NCBI GenBank assembly: GCA_030490835.1
Contig: CM059971.1
Location: 97,492,595-97,556,594, forward strand
DNA: 64,000 bases
Direction: 5' to 3'
From: Annona cherimola
Lineage: Eukaryota > Streptophyta > Magnoliopsida > Magnoliales > Annonaceae
Both the position numbers and the translations under genes were made by a program. Of the stretch, positions 24,560-36,395 are shown piece after piece. Below the pieces are notes generated by a model. It made no database searches and had not been told where the DNA came from. It saw only the letters and a list, made by a program, of their open reading frames with translations. The stretch's first letter is position 1; every line of letters begins with the position of its first letter.

Positions 24560-25440
24560 TAGTCTTGCTTCATGAAACTTACTTCTATAAAATCCTATCT
24601 ATCTAGGCCCACTTCTATTATTAATAAAAAGTCTATTCTAATCATTATCTTTATATTTTGCATCATTTATTTGGTTAAAGAAATCTATTATTATTTGTTT
24701 AGCATCATTATACATGTGGGACTACGTTTCTATGAAACTTCATTTTTACATACTCCTTTTATTTTTAATATCCTAATGGTTAATAAAAGATTCACTTCAT
24801 TTATTATATTTAACACCGTTATATAATTTCACTACAACAAATTTGGTCAACGGCAACAACTTTTTTTAATTGTCAGTAGCATATAATTGTTGTCATTGCA
24901 ATTGGCAACAAATTAAAGGAAACAATTTGCTGCCCATGAAGGTTAATAAAGTTGTGGCAAGAGGAGGATGAAATCAACAAACAACGAAAAAAAATTTATT
25001 ATCAATTTTCTCCCCAAAGACCGATTTTGTTGTAGTGTAAACTTTTTCATTTATTTAGTATTATTGCGCATAATTCTCGTTTATAATGTATAAAGTTAAT
25101 ATAATAAAATGGTTTAATGCTAAATATTACTTTTAAAGTAGTATTTTCAACAACCAAACTATCTAAAATATTGTCACTATGTGGATAAATGATTTTATAA
25201 AGTATTATTATATTTCAATATATATAAGAAGATCTAATAATGTTTCTATTTTATACACAAATATGTCTATTTTTAAGCAAATATGGCTTATGCAAATACC
25301 TGATTTGGATGAAACTTAATTTTCTAGCTAAACAAGTAACGTTAAATACAACAAATCAATTGAATTTACATCAATTGTTAACATTTTAAAAATTAATGAG
25401 GTTATATAAAGCCTCTTCTATGTAAGTGGGATACATACAA
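24560..25440. repeat. Long-TIR MITE of the 13985 family, split by a CACTA mini-element
   Basis: The sequence shares the landmarks of the 13985-15428 units (GGTTAATAAAAGATTCACTT, TAAATGATTTTATAAAGTAT, GGATGAAACTTAATTTTC). It is continuous with them once the insertion at 24830-25037 is set aside. A further partial unit follows at about 25455-25800. Confidence 0.6.
24830..25037. mobile_element. CACTA-ended mini-element (CACTA/CMC-like MITE)
   Basis: 208 bp beginning CACTACAACAAATTTGG and ending ATTTTGTTGTAGTG. These 13-14 bp inverted ends start with CACTA, the signature of En/Spm-type elements. The expected 3-bp duplication is not clear (TTT left, TAA right). There is no coding capacity, and it is nested inside another MITE. 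Confidence 0.75.
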
Positions 25441-25847
25441 GTAGAACCCCATAAATGTGCCTTATCAATATTTTAATGCTAAATATCTATTTCTAATTTG
25501 TATTTTCAACATTTAGACTATTTAAATATCATTTATACGTAACTAAATAATTCTATAAAATATTGTTACATTCTAATGCATTTATGAATAGATCTAAATG
25601 TCGTTGATAATTTTTACATGAATATATATATGTATATCTTTAAACAAATAGAACCTATGCATATCTTTGATTTGGACGAAACTTAATTTCTTACTTAGGG
25701 TAAATATAATGTATGGAGTTGACTTTACATCAACCACTACTAAATATCAAAAGTAGATTTAATTTTATACAACCGCTTCTGCATGCCAAGTTAGGTGGAA
25801 GAAGGATTCTTTAAAAGTATTTCTCTTTCATTAAACAAGTGAGGTAC

Positions 25848-26888
25848 TGTTGACACCCCACCCTCGGGGCCCAAAGACGGATAATTGGATGCAAGATTCA
25901 AAGCCCAACCAAATTCGACGCAAAAGGAAATTCAAGACAACCAAGCGGGCCATCCCGCACTCAGCCCACAGGAGCGAAGCTCCGCCAAGCCTCGAAGCAG
26001 GTTTTTTCAACAAAACAGGTCCGGCCCACAAAGAGCGAAGCTCCTACAGGTCACCTTAACGGGCTCCAGAATGCAGCCCAAGCCTCAGAAGCAGGCTTCT
26101 CTACAACTATGGGCCCTTACAACGGCCCACCCAAAGCAAATGGGCTTAGCCAAGCTCAAGTATATGGACTAAGTCCAAACCCTTCAAGTGGCCCAAGGCC
26201 CACGATCTCAAACCAAGCTCAAGTAAATGGACCAAGTCCAAGCCCAAAGCCCATGATCCCCAACTCAAGTTCAAGCCCATGGACTAAGTCCATGACCCAA
26301 GTAGCCCAAAAGCCCACTCCTACACCTATAAAAGGAGGAGTCCTCCCTCTCATTCAACACACTTGAAGAGAGGCATCCCAAAGGGGGAGGACGGGAGTCT
26401 GCAGCAACGCCTCGGCATCCCGGTTTTTCCCGCTCTACGAGCTCCGCGCTCTCTCTTCCACGCCCCCTTTCCATCTCTCCAGTTCTCTCAAATCTTTTTA
26501 GTTTCCCCCTTTTACGCCGTGTAAACCGCCTCGGGTTGGCAGATTATCCATATTTGCTTCAACTTGAAGGCCGGAACCCAGACTCTGTACTGCTAGTGCC
26601 TTATTTCTTTAAATAGGGGCCGATCTCCCTCTAAAGATCGGTGGCGACTCCATTTTCTTTGTTTTCTTGTGTGCGTGTTTGAGCTAACGCCCCGTCTTAG
26701 CCGTCATGCCGCCAAAATCCCGAGAAAGCGCCCATATGCCCGTTTTTCTAAAAACTATGAGGCCTAACTCATTTTACCCCGTGTGAATGCAGGAAATCTA
26801 AGCCCACGCTACCATTCAACACGATCGAAACTTCCAAGGCCCGGGAAACCATTCCGAGCCCACCGTAGCGCTCCCGGCGGGTGCTACA
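25848..26888 (+). mobile_element. Solo LTR of the same family as the 15.7-kb retrotransposon
   Basis: 1041 bp starting TGTTGACACCCCACC and ending GGCGGGTGCTACA, flanked by a perfect 5-bp duplication GGTAC (25843-25847 and 26889-26893). It aligns along its length with the LTRs at 39606 and 54128, and has a TATAAAA box at 26327-26333. Relative to those LTRs it lacks about 86 bp between two GCCCCG words (40490-40595 region). No internal region is present, so it is the product of LTR-LTR recombination. Confidence 0.93.
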
Positions 26889-27044
26889 GGTACTCAAATT
26901 TTATTGTCTTAAATAGATCAAATCTTTTAGCAAAAAAATGACAGAAAATTAATATTAGAGACAAAAAAGTGATGAAATATAACAAATATTTATAGTATCA
27001 TATTACATTGAAGAATAGTTTAAAACGCGTGAATGTTAAATCCA

Positions 27045-27265
27045 CTCTTGCCACCACATGAGCGGCACAGTCGTAATGCATGTCTATCTAGTTTCAAGAG
27101 GGCGGGCGTTCGAAATTGCCCATCCCTCTTCCTGTGGAATGAGAGTTATTGCATTGGTCTCCTTAATTGTGGGGGAGTGTTATAAAAATTTCTTCAATTA
27201 TATGAGAATTATGAATGTGCTTCATTGTAATATGAATTGTCCCGGAAATGCAGAAGTACCATCAA
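27045..27265 (+). repeat. SINE-like element, family 2, copy 1
   Basis: A tRNA-like head with a possible B-box (GGGCGTTCGAAATTGCC, about 27104) is followed by a body with TATAAAAATTTC and CATTGTAATATGAATTGTC. The body is shared with 36185-36395 and 60849-61066. Borders are approximate. Confidence 0.45.
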
Positions 27266-28225
27266 AGCTTAAATATGATCTGGTTTGCCCAATAAGCTTG
27301 AAGTGGCTGGAGCTTGGAAGAACGACTTTGAGTTACCACCATCTTAATAGGAACTTTTTTCAAAAAATAATTTTTAATTTTTTTCAAAAATTCAACTATA
27401 CATATTATTTAAAATATGATTTTGATTGTTTATAATGAAACTTAAAAAATCAGATATTGTGACCTTAAAAATGTAAAATTTATAAAATTTATATATTTAG
27501 CAAATAAAAATTAGTATACAATATTTTAGTAAAATGAAAAAGACTTTTTTAGACTCATCTAAACCAAATACATGTATATAACATCTGAGCTCATACAAAT
27601 CTTATTATATATATTATTTGTAATCTAAAAATATATACACCATTAATATCCTTACATCATAATTTTTAAATTATCATCATTATATTTGAATTATTTTTCT
27701 TATAAACGGTCAAAATTATATTTTCAATAATGTGTATTGTTAGATTTTTAAAACAAAATAAAAAAATTAGTTTTTAAAAGGAGTTCGGGAAATCGAAGCC
27801 GTTCTCGGTGAACGGGTATCTTTGCATGAAAAACGACAATCCGGTGGAGCACCATAAGAAAAATAAAAGAAAAGAACAAACGTCGAGGAACTTACTCACA
27901 AAAAAGCAGCAGCCGGAAGAGGGAGGAAAAACAGAAGTAGAGACGGAAAATTAAGAGATAAGGAAAGAAAAGGAAAAGAGAGTGTGATCAAAATTATGAT
28001 CTTTCCGTCAAAGGATGTGGGCGATGTTGTTTTATTTCGAGGGATAGATGAGACGAAAAGCGATTTGCTGGAGCTGTGGGGGCCAAAAGACCAAACAACA
28101 CCCGTCCTCGTCAATCTACCCGGTCGGCCTAAACATCCATCCCCATCATTCACTCCGTCCTCTTCCTCCCCTTGCATTTCGAATCCAACCACTACAACGA
28201 GAACAAGGAGGAAACATTACAATCG
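27266..28225. other. Intergenic and distal upstream region of the AHL gene
   Basis: An AT-rich stretch to about 27780, then more mixed sequence. Overlapping short open frames on both strands match nothing known. Confidence 0.4.
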
Positions 28226-28248
28226 AAGAGAGAGAGAGAGAGAGAGAG
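28226..28248 (+). repeat. AG microsatellite in the AHL upstream region
   Basis: About 11 AG units, about 335 bases upstream of the AHL start codon. A CT-rich tract (CCTCCCTCCCTCTCTCTCCC) follows at about 28398. Paired GA and CT tracts are common in plant promoters. Confidence 0.8.
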
Positions 28249-28470
28249 GCCGTGTGGTGAGGTTGAGCTAACAACAGCATGGGACAGAAGAAAAATATCA
28301 CTGCCGCGCCCCTCGCTACTTCTATCCACATCACCAACTCCCCCGTTCCTCTATCTTTCTTTGCTTAGTTTCAAAGCTCACCCACATCCATACCTCCCTC
28401 CCTCCCTCTCTCTCCCCTAGTGCAAGAAAACTTTTTTCTACGTCTTTATTCTCTTGGCTCCGGAATCACC

Positions 28471-28477
28471 ATATATA
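28471..28477 (+). promoter_or_regulatory. TATA box of the AHL gene
   Basis: ATATATA lies 112 bases upstream of the ATG at 28583, implying a 5' UTR of about 80 bases. Confidence 0.5.
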
Positions 28478-28582
28478 CATCAATCGAGTCCTTACAAAAT
28501 TTCCTTTGGCTTCTGTGGACTCCTTGTCTCTATTTAAGATTGCTTTTGTACTGATCTGGACATAGCTAGACAATTGGGGAGG

Positions 28583-29416
28583 ATGAAAGGAGATTTATCA
28601 CATCAGCACAATCAGTTTCCCATGAGAGAATGCCACACCTCTGAAGAAGAGGGAAGCCGCAGCAGCGGAGGAGGGGGACGAAGCGCCACCGCCCCTAAGA
28701 AGATCAAGAAAGAAGAAGGCAGCGGCACTACCGACGGAGCCACCATCGAAGTGGTGCGGAGGCCGCGGGGCCGCCCTCCCGGTTCCAAGAATAAGCCCAA
28801 GCCACCCATCATCATCACCCGCGACACCGACTCCTCCCTCCACCCCCACATCCTCGAAGTCCCCGGCGGCCTCGACATCGTCGACACCGTCTCCCGCTTC
28901 GCCCGACGCCGCGCCATCGGCCTCTGCATCCTCACCGGCACCGGCACCGTCGCCAACGTCACCATCCGCCAGCCCTCCACCACCCCCGGCGCCATCATCA
29001 CTTTCCACGGCCGCTTCGACATTCTCTCGATCTCTGGCACGATCCTTCCTCCTGCATCCACTTCGTCTCCCCAATCCATCCCGTTCTCCCCCGATTTCAA
29101 TGCTTTCTCGATATCACTTGCTGGGGCGCAAGGCCAGATCGTGGGAGGATTCGTTGCGGGGTCTTTGGTCGCTGCCGGGCCTGTAACCATCGTCGCGGCT
29201 TCTTTTACGAGCCCAACGTTCCATCGGCTGCCGGCGGAAGAAGAAGTGTCTGCGCCAATCGCTACGGGAATTTCTAATGCCGGAGGCGAGATCGTCAGCC
29301 ATCAAACACCTGCAGTCGAGTCTGGGAGCGGAGGAATGTCTCTGTACAGCACTCATCTTCCTTCTCATGTCATATGGGCGCCTACTGCGAGACCGCAACA
29401 TCCACCACATTACTGA
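28583..29416 (+). CDS. AT-hook motif nuclear-localized protein (AHL, type I, clade A)
   Basis: An intronless 277-residue protein. The ATG at 28583 is used because the open frame before it has only a TTG. A basic, low-complexity N-terminus leads to a type I AT-hook, RPRGRPPGSKNKPKPP (residues 60-75), which binds the minor groove of AT-rich DNA. The PPC/DUF296 domain (about 87-217) starts LHPHILEVPGGLDIVDTV and carries GRFDIL at 143-148 where the family core is GRFEIL. It then has LAGAQGQIVGGFVAGSLVAAGPV. Single AT-hook, type I PPC and lack of introns place it in clade A, whose members form nuclear trimers and repress growth genes. A loop after SGTILPP (154-174) is about 8 residues longer than usual. 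Codons are strikingly C-ending up to about 29035 and ordinary after that. Confidence 0.93.
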   Translation: MKGDLSHQHNQFPMRECHTSEEEGSRSSGGGGRSATAPKKIKKEEGSGTTDGATIEVVRRPRGRPPGSKNKPKPPIIITRDTDSSLHPHILEVPGGLDIVDTVSRFARRRAIGLCILTGTGTVANVTIRQPSTTPGAIITFHGRFDILSISGTILPPASTSSPQSIPFSPDFNAFSISLAGAQGQIVGGFVAGSLVAAGPVTIVAASFTSPTFHRLPAEEEVSAPIATGISNAGGEIVSHQTPAVESGSGGMSLYSTHLPSHVIWAPTARPQHPPHY

Positions 29417-30759
29417 GAGTGGCATTTCTGTAATTCCACTCAAGTTTCAGGTTTTTCCATTCCAAAGTTTCTTCCTTTTTGTTTTTACTTTTTCTTTATT
29501 TCTTTTCCCTTTTCTGGGTTTTGTTGATCTGTTGGGATTTAGGAGCGTAGTGACATTTTCATGCACCTTGTTGATGGTTCGCCTATAACCTGTCGGTCCT
29601 GTCCTTTTTCGGTTTCAAACCACCATGAACTCAGCAAAACTAGCTCTGCAGTGAGCTTTGTGTCAATCAAACTGAAAATGGATGCCTGCGTGCGTCCATA
29701 TAACTTGTGTCCGCCGGAAGATTTGATTGTTGCACCACCATGAACTCAGCAAAACTAGCTTGCATGTCACGAGTAAGCCCACCCAAGAGAATTGAAGGGC
29801 CGTTGGTGTTTGAGGTGTAAAGCAGGCAACGTGGATGCCATTTCATCGCCTTGGAGGAAGATACAAATATGGAAACAGATAATAGGGTATGCCTGAATCT
29901 TACGCAAGGGATGAAATGCATGGGTGGTCGGGGGCCCAGAAACCCTTCAAAAAATGTCGCCGGGCTTCGTGATTTAAAGGCAGCAAAACCCAAGATGGAA
30001 CGCGAAAAACTATCTTCCTATGGTCCAAGTTTCAGGTAAAAATGTGGTCAACTATCGCCAGACCGCAGGGAAAGGGGGTTTGTGTGGTTAGGGGATGACC
30101 AGCAGAGCAGAGCAGTGCAGGTTTTAGCAGAGGTTTCAGACCAGGAAGATGCTCACGCGCGCGCGAGAGCTTTTTCTCTTTCCCTTTCACTTCTCGAGCG
30201 CCTGTTGGGACCAAGGACTATGGACAGTACGATATAATGGGTGGCTGGCTAGGGCTGGCTCCCCTCTTTTTTCTCGGCGAATGAGATGGTGTACTTGCAG
30301 AATCCTTTCCTGGCACCTATTCCATCTATTCCCTTCTCTCTCCCTCGCCTGCTCTCTTTCAAAAGCGATACCCCGTGCTCCCGTGGTGAGATGAAGTAAC
30401 CCTCTCTCCATCGTCGCTGCTGCCGCTATTCGCGACTGCCATTCGTCATCGCTAGCTATCTGCAGGATGCATGGCTGCCTTTTGTCCGTTAGATATATAC
30501 ACAGCCACAGCTGTCCATTCCGTGAGAGGCTGATTCTTTCTTGATGCCAACGCATACGGCCTGCCGAAGAGGGCGGGACCCATCATGATGTCCTTGCCCA
30601 TACATACCCCACCCCACCCCACATTGATCGACCATATGTATCTCAGTGCACGTACAGGCGCAGGAAGCAGCGAGAATAGTAGAGCTTCAAAAACAACTGA
30701 TTCTTTGCATCAGCGTCAATAGCCGTCATATATCCGGAGAACGGGATGCATGCTAGAAT
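29417..30759. other. Downstream region of AHL, nothing recognised
   Basis: Contains a 25-base direct repeat CACCATGAACTCAGCAAAAC... at about 29620 and 29737, probably within or just past the 3' UTR. Short open frames on both strands are unassigned. Confidence 0.45.
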
Positions 30760-31010
30760 TTACATTTTTTAATTTATAAACTAAATTTTATAATTTTTGA
30801 AAATGTGTATATATATTTTTTGATTTTTAAAAAATAAGAGAGTTTTAGTACTTTTTAAATGACTAAAATACTTTTATTTTCAAAAAATATATATAAATTT
30901 TCATAAATATTAAAACTTAATACATAAGTTAAATACACTTACATTAAGAGTTCTATAAAAAAAATTCAAAAAATATTAGAAAATAAAATTTGTAGTTGGA
31001 TGCATTGAAA
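30760..31010. repeat. AT-rich foldback MITE, copy 4
   Basis: Inverted arms, with AATTTATAAACTAAATTTTA against TTAAAACTTAATACATAAG, around a centre with TTTTAGTACTTTTTAAATGA. Outer words GATGCATGCTAGAATT and TTGGATGCATTG face each other. A shorter relative follows at about 31170-31370. Confidence 0.6.
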
Positions 31011-31370
31011 CAAAACCCCATATAACCTATATGGGTCCCGATCTTGGCAATATATATCCCTTAGATTTCTTTGTAAATATTTGTAGATTATTTATAATGA
31101 TATTGTACGCAATTTATTACTTAAATCAAGTAATAATTTGATGTATTTATTTTTAAAATATTTTTTATCTTTTTATTTTTGAGGGCTAGTGTATATTTAG
31201 TTTATATTACTAAATTTTATTATTTTTAGATTGTTGTATATATTTTTTGCAAAATTTCAAAATAAGAGATTTTTATTTTCAAAATTTATAAAAATATATA
31301 ATAATCCAAAAATATAAAATTTGGTGTATTAATTAAAGACAAATAGACCCATATAAATAAAATTAACAAA

Positions 31371-33504
31371 AATGCTTAAAATACATGAATGTACAAAATC
31401 ATTATCCTGTAAGGTATAACTCTTTAACTTCTATACATCCGGCTCTACTAAAGTGAATTGGTAAGACACTCAAACACTTGAGTGTGGGCTTTATCTTAAC
31501 AATTCATGTTAAGTCCAGTCCAAATATTATATTAAATAATACTTATTTTATTCGAATGCTAAAAATTATATAAATTAGAGTTGTATTAATGTATAAAAAT
31601 ATATATAAACTCAAAAAATTACTTGGATCTATTAAAGTTTTACAGTATTATGAAATCATATGTTATGCAGTTTCTTGACCCCTCACAAGACTTAGGCTTT
31701 TTTTTTTTTTTTTTTTGATTGGAAGACTTAGGCTTTAAAGTGTAGACTTTCATTGACCTACAGCAACTCTTGGCTCTAAGCCTCTTAAGTTAACAAGGCT
31801 CCCCTTGGTGCCTATGAATGAACTTCCTTATTATCTGTCATCTTGGCATGTGCCCCATGCACCCACATCCATGTGTCTTCAGAAGTTGACGTGGAGAAAT
31901 AGTTCATCGTCTTGCCGCGTGAAGCAGCCATGCGGACATCGCACCGCCCAAATGGCCATGCGTTGTAGCATGAGGACCTTAAATTTGATAATTTTACGTC
32001 ATTTATAGTAGCTAAATTTTTACTGGCAAAGTCGCCTAGAATTTTGTTGAGGATTTGATGGTAAAATCATCAACATGAGTCTCAAACTAAACTATTTTAA
32101 TAACTTACTTTAGTAGGACAACATGAACAGAAGCTAGATCAACCCATATATAGCTAGGTAAGAACCTCATATATTATATCTTTTTATTTTTTTGGTTCTT
32201 TTTATTAGAGGTCATATCTATTTATTTCACGTGGATTTTAATTATATATATAATCGCATATATTTATATATGTATCATAAGTTATAAATTTGATTTAAAA
32301 AGGGTTCTACATTTACTTAAGTATATTAATACTTTATATAATTGTTTACGTATATATAAAAATTATATTTTAAATAGTTTATATGTTAAAAAATTAATTT
32401 TAAAATTGTTATTTACATCAAAAAAATTTATTATATTAATTTTGTAACATTTTTAGATAAACTCGTGTACATCCCATATGAAAATTGATTGGTTAATGTA
32501 TAAGTTGAGTAGTTAATTATTTTATGACGATGTGGTGCCTATTATGAGCCAACTTGCAACATAGCTCCATAAGGACTTAATCATATTCCATTTATATATA
32601 TAATCGAAGCGAATTAGTCGGCTGCTAGGGATGCTGTAAATCAGATGAAACTGACAAGAGTCAGCTCTGAAATTCATATCGTATTTATTATTACATGCAC
32701 GAAGGAGGCATGATAGGACAATATTTTAAGCCATTTATGAAATAACATGTCAACGAAAGGGAAAATAACGGGGAGAGGATGATAAGGAATGCGAATCAGA
32801 AAGTACTTCATTTATTATTATTATTATTTAAAGTCACTTCTTATATTCATTCTTATTTCAATTGTGTGCATTTAATGCCTACGGTGTTTTTTTTTCTTTT
32901 TATAATCTGTTTCAAGCCTACGGTGTTTGCTGTCTGCGCGACATTCTACTATGGCTCCTAGCGTGGCATAGGCGCATAGCCTCCTTTGTGCTAGGCATCT
33001 TAAACTTTGATTTCGTTGTGGGAGTTTTATTTCATTTTCAGAAGTAATATTTTTTTATAGATGAATTGCTGGATATATTATTACGTTTATTTACTGTCTA
33101 TTATATCTGTTGAGCAAGCAGAGTTTTGATCTTTTGCGACTAGTCGCTAACCGTGACTATTTTCGACGGCCCGTCGTGATCGTTCGATCGGGCGAGATGA
33201 GTATCAGCCGTCGATGAATTTTTTAATATGGGGCGCTGACAGGGGCATTTCTTACTGCTGAAATTTTACCCCCCCCCCCTGCCGCTACTCGTTTCCTCGG
33301 GTTCTCTCACGCGCTCTGCTCGCCTCCCTCCTTGCCGGCGAATTCCCTACTCCCCCTCCTCTTTGCTCTCTTTCTTCTCTCTCTTAGATTTCTCACATAT
33401 GAACTAAGAAGTTTGAAAATATCGGCAACAGCAATGGAAGCCACAACAATGTTAAGTTGGACTGTGTGGCCACTGAAAGTTGCGGCACGTTCGTTGGGTT
33501 CTGC
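31371..33504. other. AT-rich intergenic region
   Basis: No recognised gene. It contains a T run at about 31700-31716, a (TTA)n patch at about 32813-32827 and a C run at about 33271-33279. Small open frames at 31805-32008 and 32779-33047 are unassigned. Confidence 0.4.
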
Positions 33505-34075
33505 AGACAGTTACGGCACCTTCGTCAGGTTTTGCAGCTGGAATCTAGACCCGAGGCAGTACTCTGGCTTATACACCACTGAGGAGGTCACCGGACTCCG
33601 GCCTTGCTCCCACCCGGCTGTGCTTTGCGCGGCACCGTTGATGATTAGCATTTCACCGTTGGGCAACAGGACCATGTCGCCCATAACTCTTGACGTAGGC
33701 ATCATCTCCATCTGCCACTGCGGGTCCGCATCGATGATCTTGACCCGTGTCCGTAGGTGTTCAGAGCCGCCATAAACTTCTGCAGCATTGCTTGCACGAA
33801 CCCGCTTATGGCGGCTTTGCTGAAAATTAGTAGGTTCGCCTCCTTGGAATTCTTAAGCGGCAGCAGAACGGAAGATTCGGTGCTAAGGTAACTCCGTGAA
33901 TGTCTACCAGGCATTACTGGGTATGTCCCGACAACTCTGTTGATGCCGTAGTCGAGCAAGACGGCGCAGTTGTTGGCATAGATGAAGAGATTATCATTGA
34001 CGTTTAGTTTCGCGAACGGGTAGAGATTGTTCTCTTCTTTATCGCTGATTTGCTACAAAAACGACAGGGCAAACA
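33505..34075 (-). pseudogene. Glyoxal oxidase / galactose-oxidase-like (GLOX) gene fragment
   Basis: Read on the minus strand, the pieces follow the order of plant aldehyde oxidase GLOX proteins. The blocks are EENNLYPFAKLNVNDNLFIY (about 34035-33978), VGTYPVMPGRHSRSYLST and SSVLLPLKNS (about 33930-33868), then MPTSRVMGDMVLLPNGEMLI and GSRFQLQNLTKVP (to about 33511). A frameshift lies near 33755, and an in-frame TAG lies just before the first block. The N-terminal secretion signal and the copper-site C-terminal half are absent, with unrelated sequence beyond about 33505. It covers roughly 190 of the usual 550-600 residues, so it is a non-functional relic. Confidence 0.8.
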
Positions 34076-35160
34076 CTTTGCTCGCATCGCCAAATTTCAG
34101 GTAGAGCTTGTAGTTGAATTGCGATGTCGTACTTGACGGAGTTGGAGGAGTTTTGATAAGAGTTTTTAGACCTCGTCACCGACTATTTCTGGTAGATTTA
34201 ACTAGGAATTGGCTAAAACCACACGGTGCATCACCTTACCTGTCAAAGGCAGAAACCCAACCTCAGTTTTGCCTTTAGGAAAACCACATGGCATCATGCC
34301 ATTTTTCCCCAAATTCAGTGGATCGCTGTTGCTATAAGCCCATCCACCATTGTCAAATCCTCACCGCCACAGTTTCCTACCACCAAATGTCTCTATTTCT
34401 TCCACACATTTGACCAAAAAAAAAAAAGTATCATATAAAGCAGAGTCGACGACCAATTTCCCATCAAGGGCAGCATGGGTCTGCTCGATTGTTATCGCTC
34501 GTCTGCCTTGCACAAATCCGGCCATCAAATCAATTTTTTCAAATTTGCCACCACCACGACGACAGACGCGACCAAAAACCACCTACCAAATTCTGTTGTC
34601 GAACAGCCAACAACACTTGATTTTCTTACTTCTAACTACTGACGAAAATCCAACAAGACTGCCATGAAAATGAAAAATAGACTGGAACTTCTTTCCCAAT
34701 TGCAACATATTTGTTAACATTCCCATCGTTGGATGGAATTCTTAGAATATTTTCTTGTCAAAAACGGAGCCACCATTAAGGTTGATGGAAATCCATCGAG
34801 AGTCGACCTTGATGGCCAAATGGCAGTTGCTCTCAGGAAGCTCGATGTTGGAGTGGCCAAAGTCGATACGGTCGTTGTTCAGGAGCTGCATTCATCAAAG
34901 GCCGAAATTGAATTCACTAATTGAGAAAGGCATCGTGGCAGAGGAGGAGACGAGTCCTGACAGGAGGTGGGGTATAAAAAAATTTTAGCAGCAATTGATG
35001 CCCCATCAGGGCCTTATATTAAAAAATTCATCCAATGGTTGATACACATTTTGCCCAATTGAATGGTCACGATGGGTGGTCGAAGATAGCCGCATTTAAC
35101 AATCATCCGCAAAATAACAATACTCGAGCATGAATTTTTAGAGAAATGATCTCATTAGTC
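34076..35160. other. Unassigned region next to the GLOX relic
   Basis: Several short open frames (34226-34438 +, 34361-34582 -, 34733-34988 +) have protein-like base composition but no family I can name. Part of this may be decayed gene sequence belonging to the same event as the GLOX relic. Confidence 0.35.
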
Positions 35161-35164
35161 TTGG

Positions 35165-35635
35165 CCAGCTTATCTTAAAAAATTCATTTACAATGATTGT
35201 TTATGTAAGTGTATTTAATATTAAATTAAATTTTACTATTTTGGTATGTAAGTTTAAAAATATCAAAAATATATATACGTATATTCAAAAATGGTAAAAT
35301 TTGCCACTGAAGTCGTGCCTCAGTGGTGCAGGACATGGCCTCACAAGTAGGTGGTCCTGGGTTCAAATCTCCCTCGCATCATTTCTGAAGTGGTGGCGTT
35401 GTAAGTCCCCCCAAGTTTGTAGGAGCCGTCCACCGGTGGGAAAGTTTAGAAGTAGTAGATAATTGTTAGCAAATTATAAGAATGTCTCATAATTTAATTG
35501 TAATACCAGTTGAGATTGTAATGTATGAATACTCATCAAAAAAAAAAATGGTAAAATTTAATTTATATGTTAATTGTATTTAGATAAATAAGTATATGAA
35601 GAAAAAAATATAAAAATATATTGTAGATAATTTTT
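35165..35635. repeat. AT-rich foldback MITE, copy 5, interrupted by a SINE
   Basis: The left arm (GTAAGTGTATTTAATATTAA, TTTTACTATTTT) and the right arm (GGTAAAATTTAATTTATATG, TTAATTGTATTTAGATAAA) are inverted repeats typical of the family. They are separated by the SINE at 35303-35543. Confidence 0.65.
35303..35543 (+). mobile_element. tRNA-derived SINE
   Basis: About 241 bp with an RNA polymerase III A-box-like TGCCTCAGTGGTGCAGG and a B-box GGGTTCAAATCTC, a body of about 150 bases and a 3' end TCATC followed by an A run. A 16-bp duplication AAAAATGGTAAAATTT flanks it (35287-35302 and 35544-35559), the mark of LINE-driven retroposition. It is inserted in a foldback MITE. Confidence 0.88.
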
Positions 35636-35639
35636 GAAG

Positions 35640-36184
35640 TGGATTAAGCAAGGCATCCGCTTAACTCGTGTAATAGGATCACTTCTATGTACTAAAGGGT
35701 AGGTTTTGTTGAGTTTTAAATAAGGCCCGTTTGCTTAAGTCCAAGGATAAAAAGTTCTACAATTATTCTGCTCTTTTAAATTTATCCTTCTTCATTGCAT
35801 TTTTTGCACTTCCGCAGGTACGAATTTCTCTAGTTTCAAAAAAAAAAAAAAATCTCTGAATATTTCCTGAAAAAACATCACATTGCAGCCGCGCGACTTG
35901 ATGGATTATCTTACAATCAGTTCAAACTCTTCAATTTCGGGTGTGTTTAGATAAGGGTTTTCATGATCCTTTTTATACAATATCTTTTAGTTGCATACCA
36001 TTTAGTTAATATACTCACAACAATATTCACTAAATTGCATTGTAATATACATTTATTTTTACTAAGTTCATTCGTTCTTTATTCACTCTTTGGCTAACCT
36101 AACTTGATATGAATATTTAACGCCATATTTACTCTTTTCCATAATCTTTTATTCACTCTCGTTTATAATTTTTTATATTTATGT
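35640..36184. other. Intergenic, nothing recognised
   Basis: AT-rich sequence with an A run near 35840. No element borders are seen. Confidence 0.35.
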
Positions 36185-36395
36185 CATTGTTGGCTAGTCA
36201 TTAGTTGGACTCTACCCTCCTCTATTTAGGTGGTGTGGAAATTTTTTTGTTTCCTCTCTTTTGGAGAGGTATTTGCAGTTTTTTCCTTGTGTGGGGTGTT
36301 ATTAAAAATTTCCTCTATTATTAAGGGTTATCAATATGCTTGAATGCAATATAAGTTGTCATAATGTAAATAAATATCTATAAAAAATACAGACA
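36185..36395 (+). repeat. SINE-like element, family 2, copy 2
   Basis: The 3' body (TATTAAAAATTTCCTCTATTA, GCAATATAAGTTGTCATAAT, AAATATCTATAAAAAA) matches 27045-27265 and 60849-61066. The tRNA-like head is poorly preserved. Confidence 0.4.

Noticed and set aside
28598..29190. Minus-strand frames opposite the AHL gene (158 and 192 residues)
   Set aside because: They arise from the C-ending codon bias of the sense gene; composition is Gly/Ala/Arg-rich with no domain.
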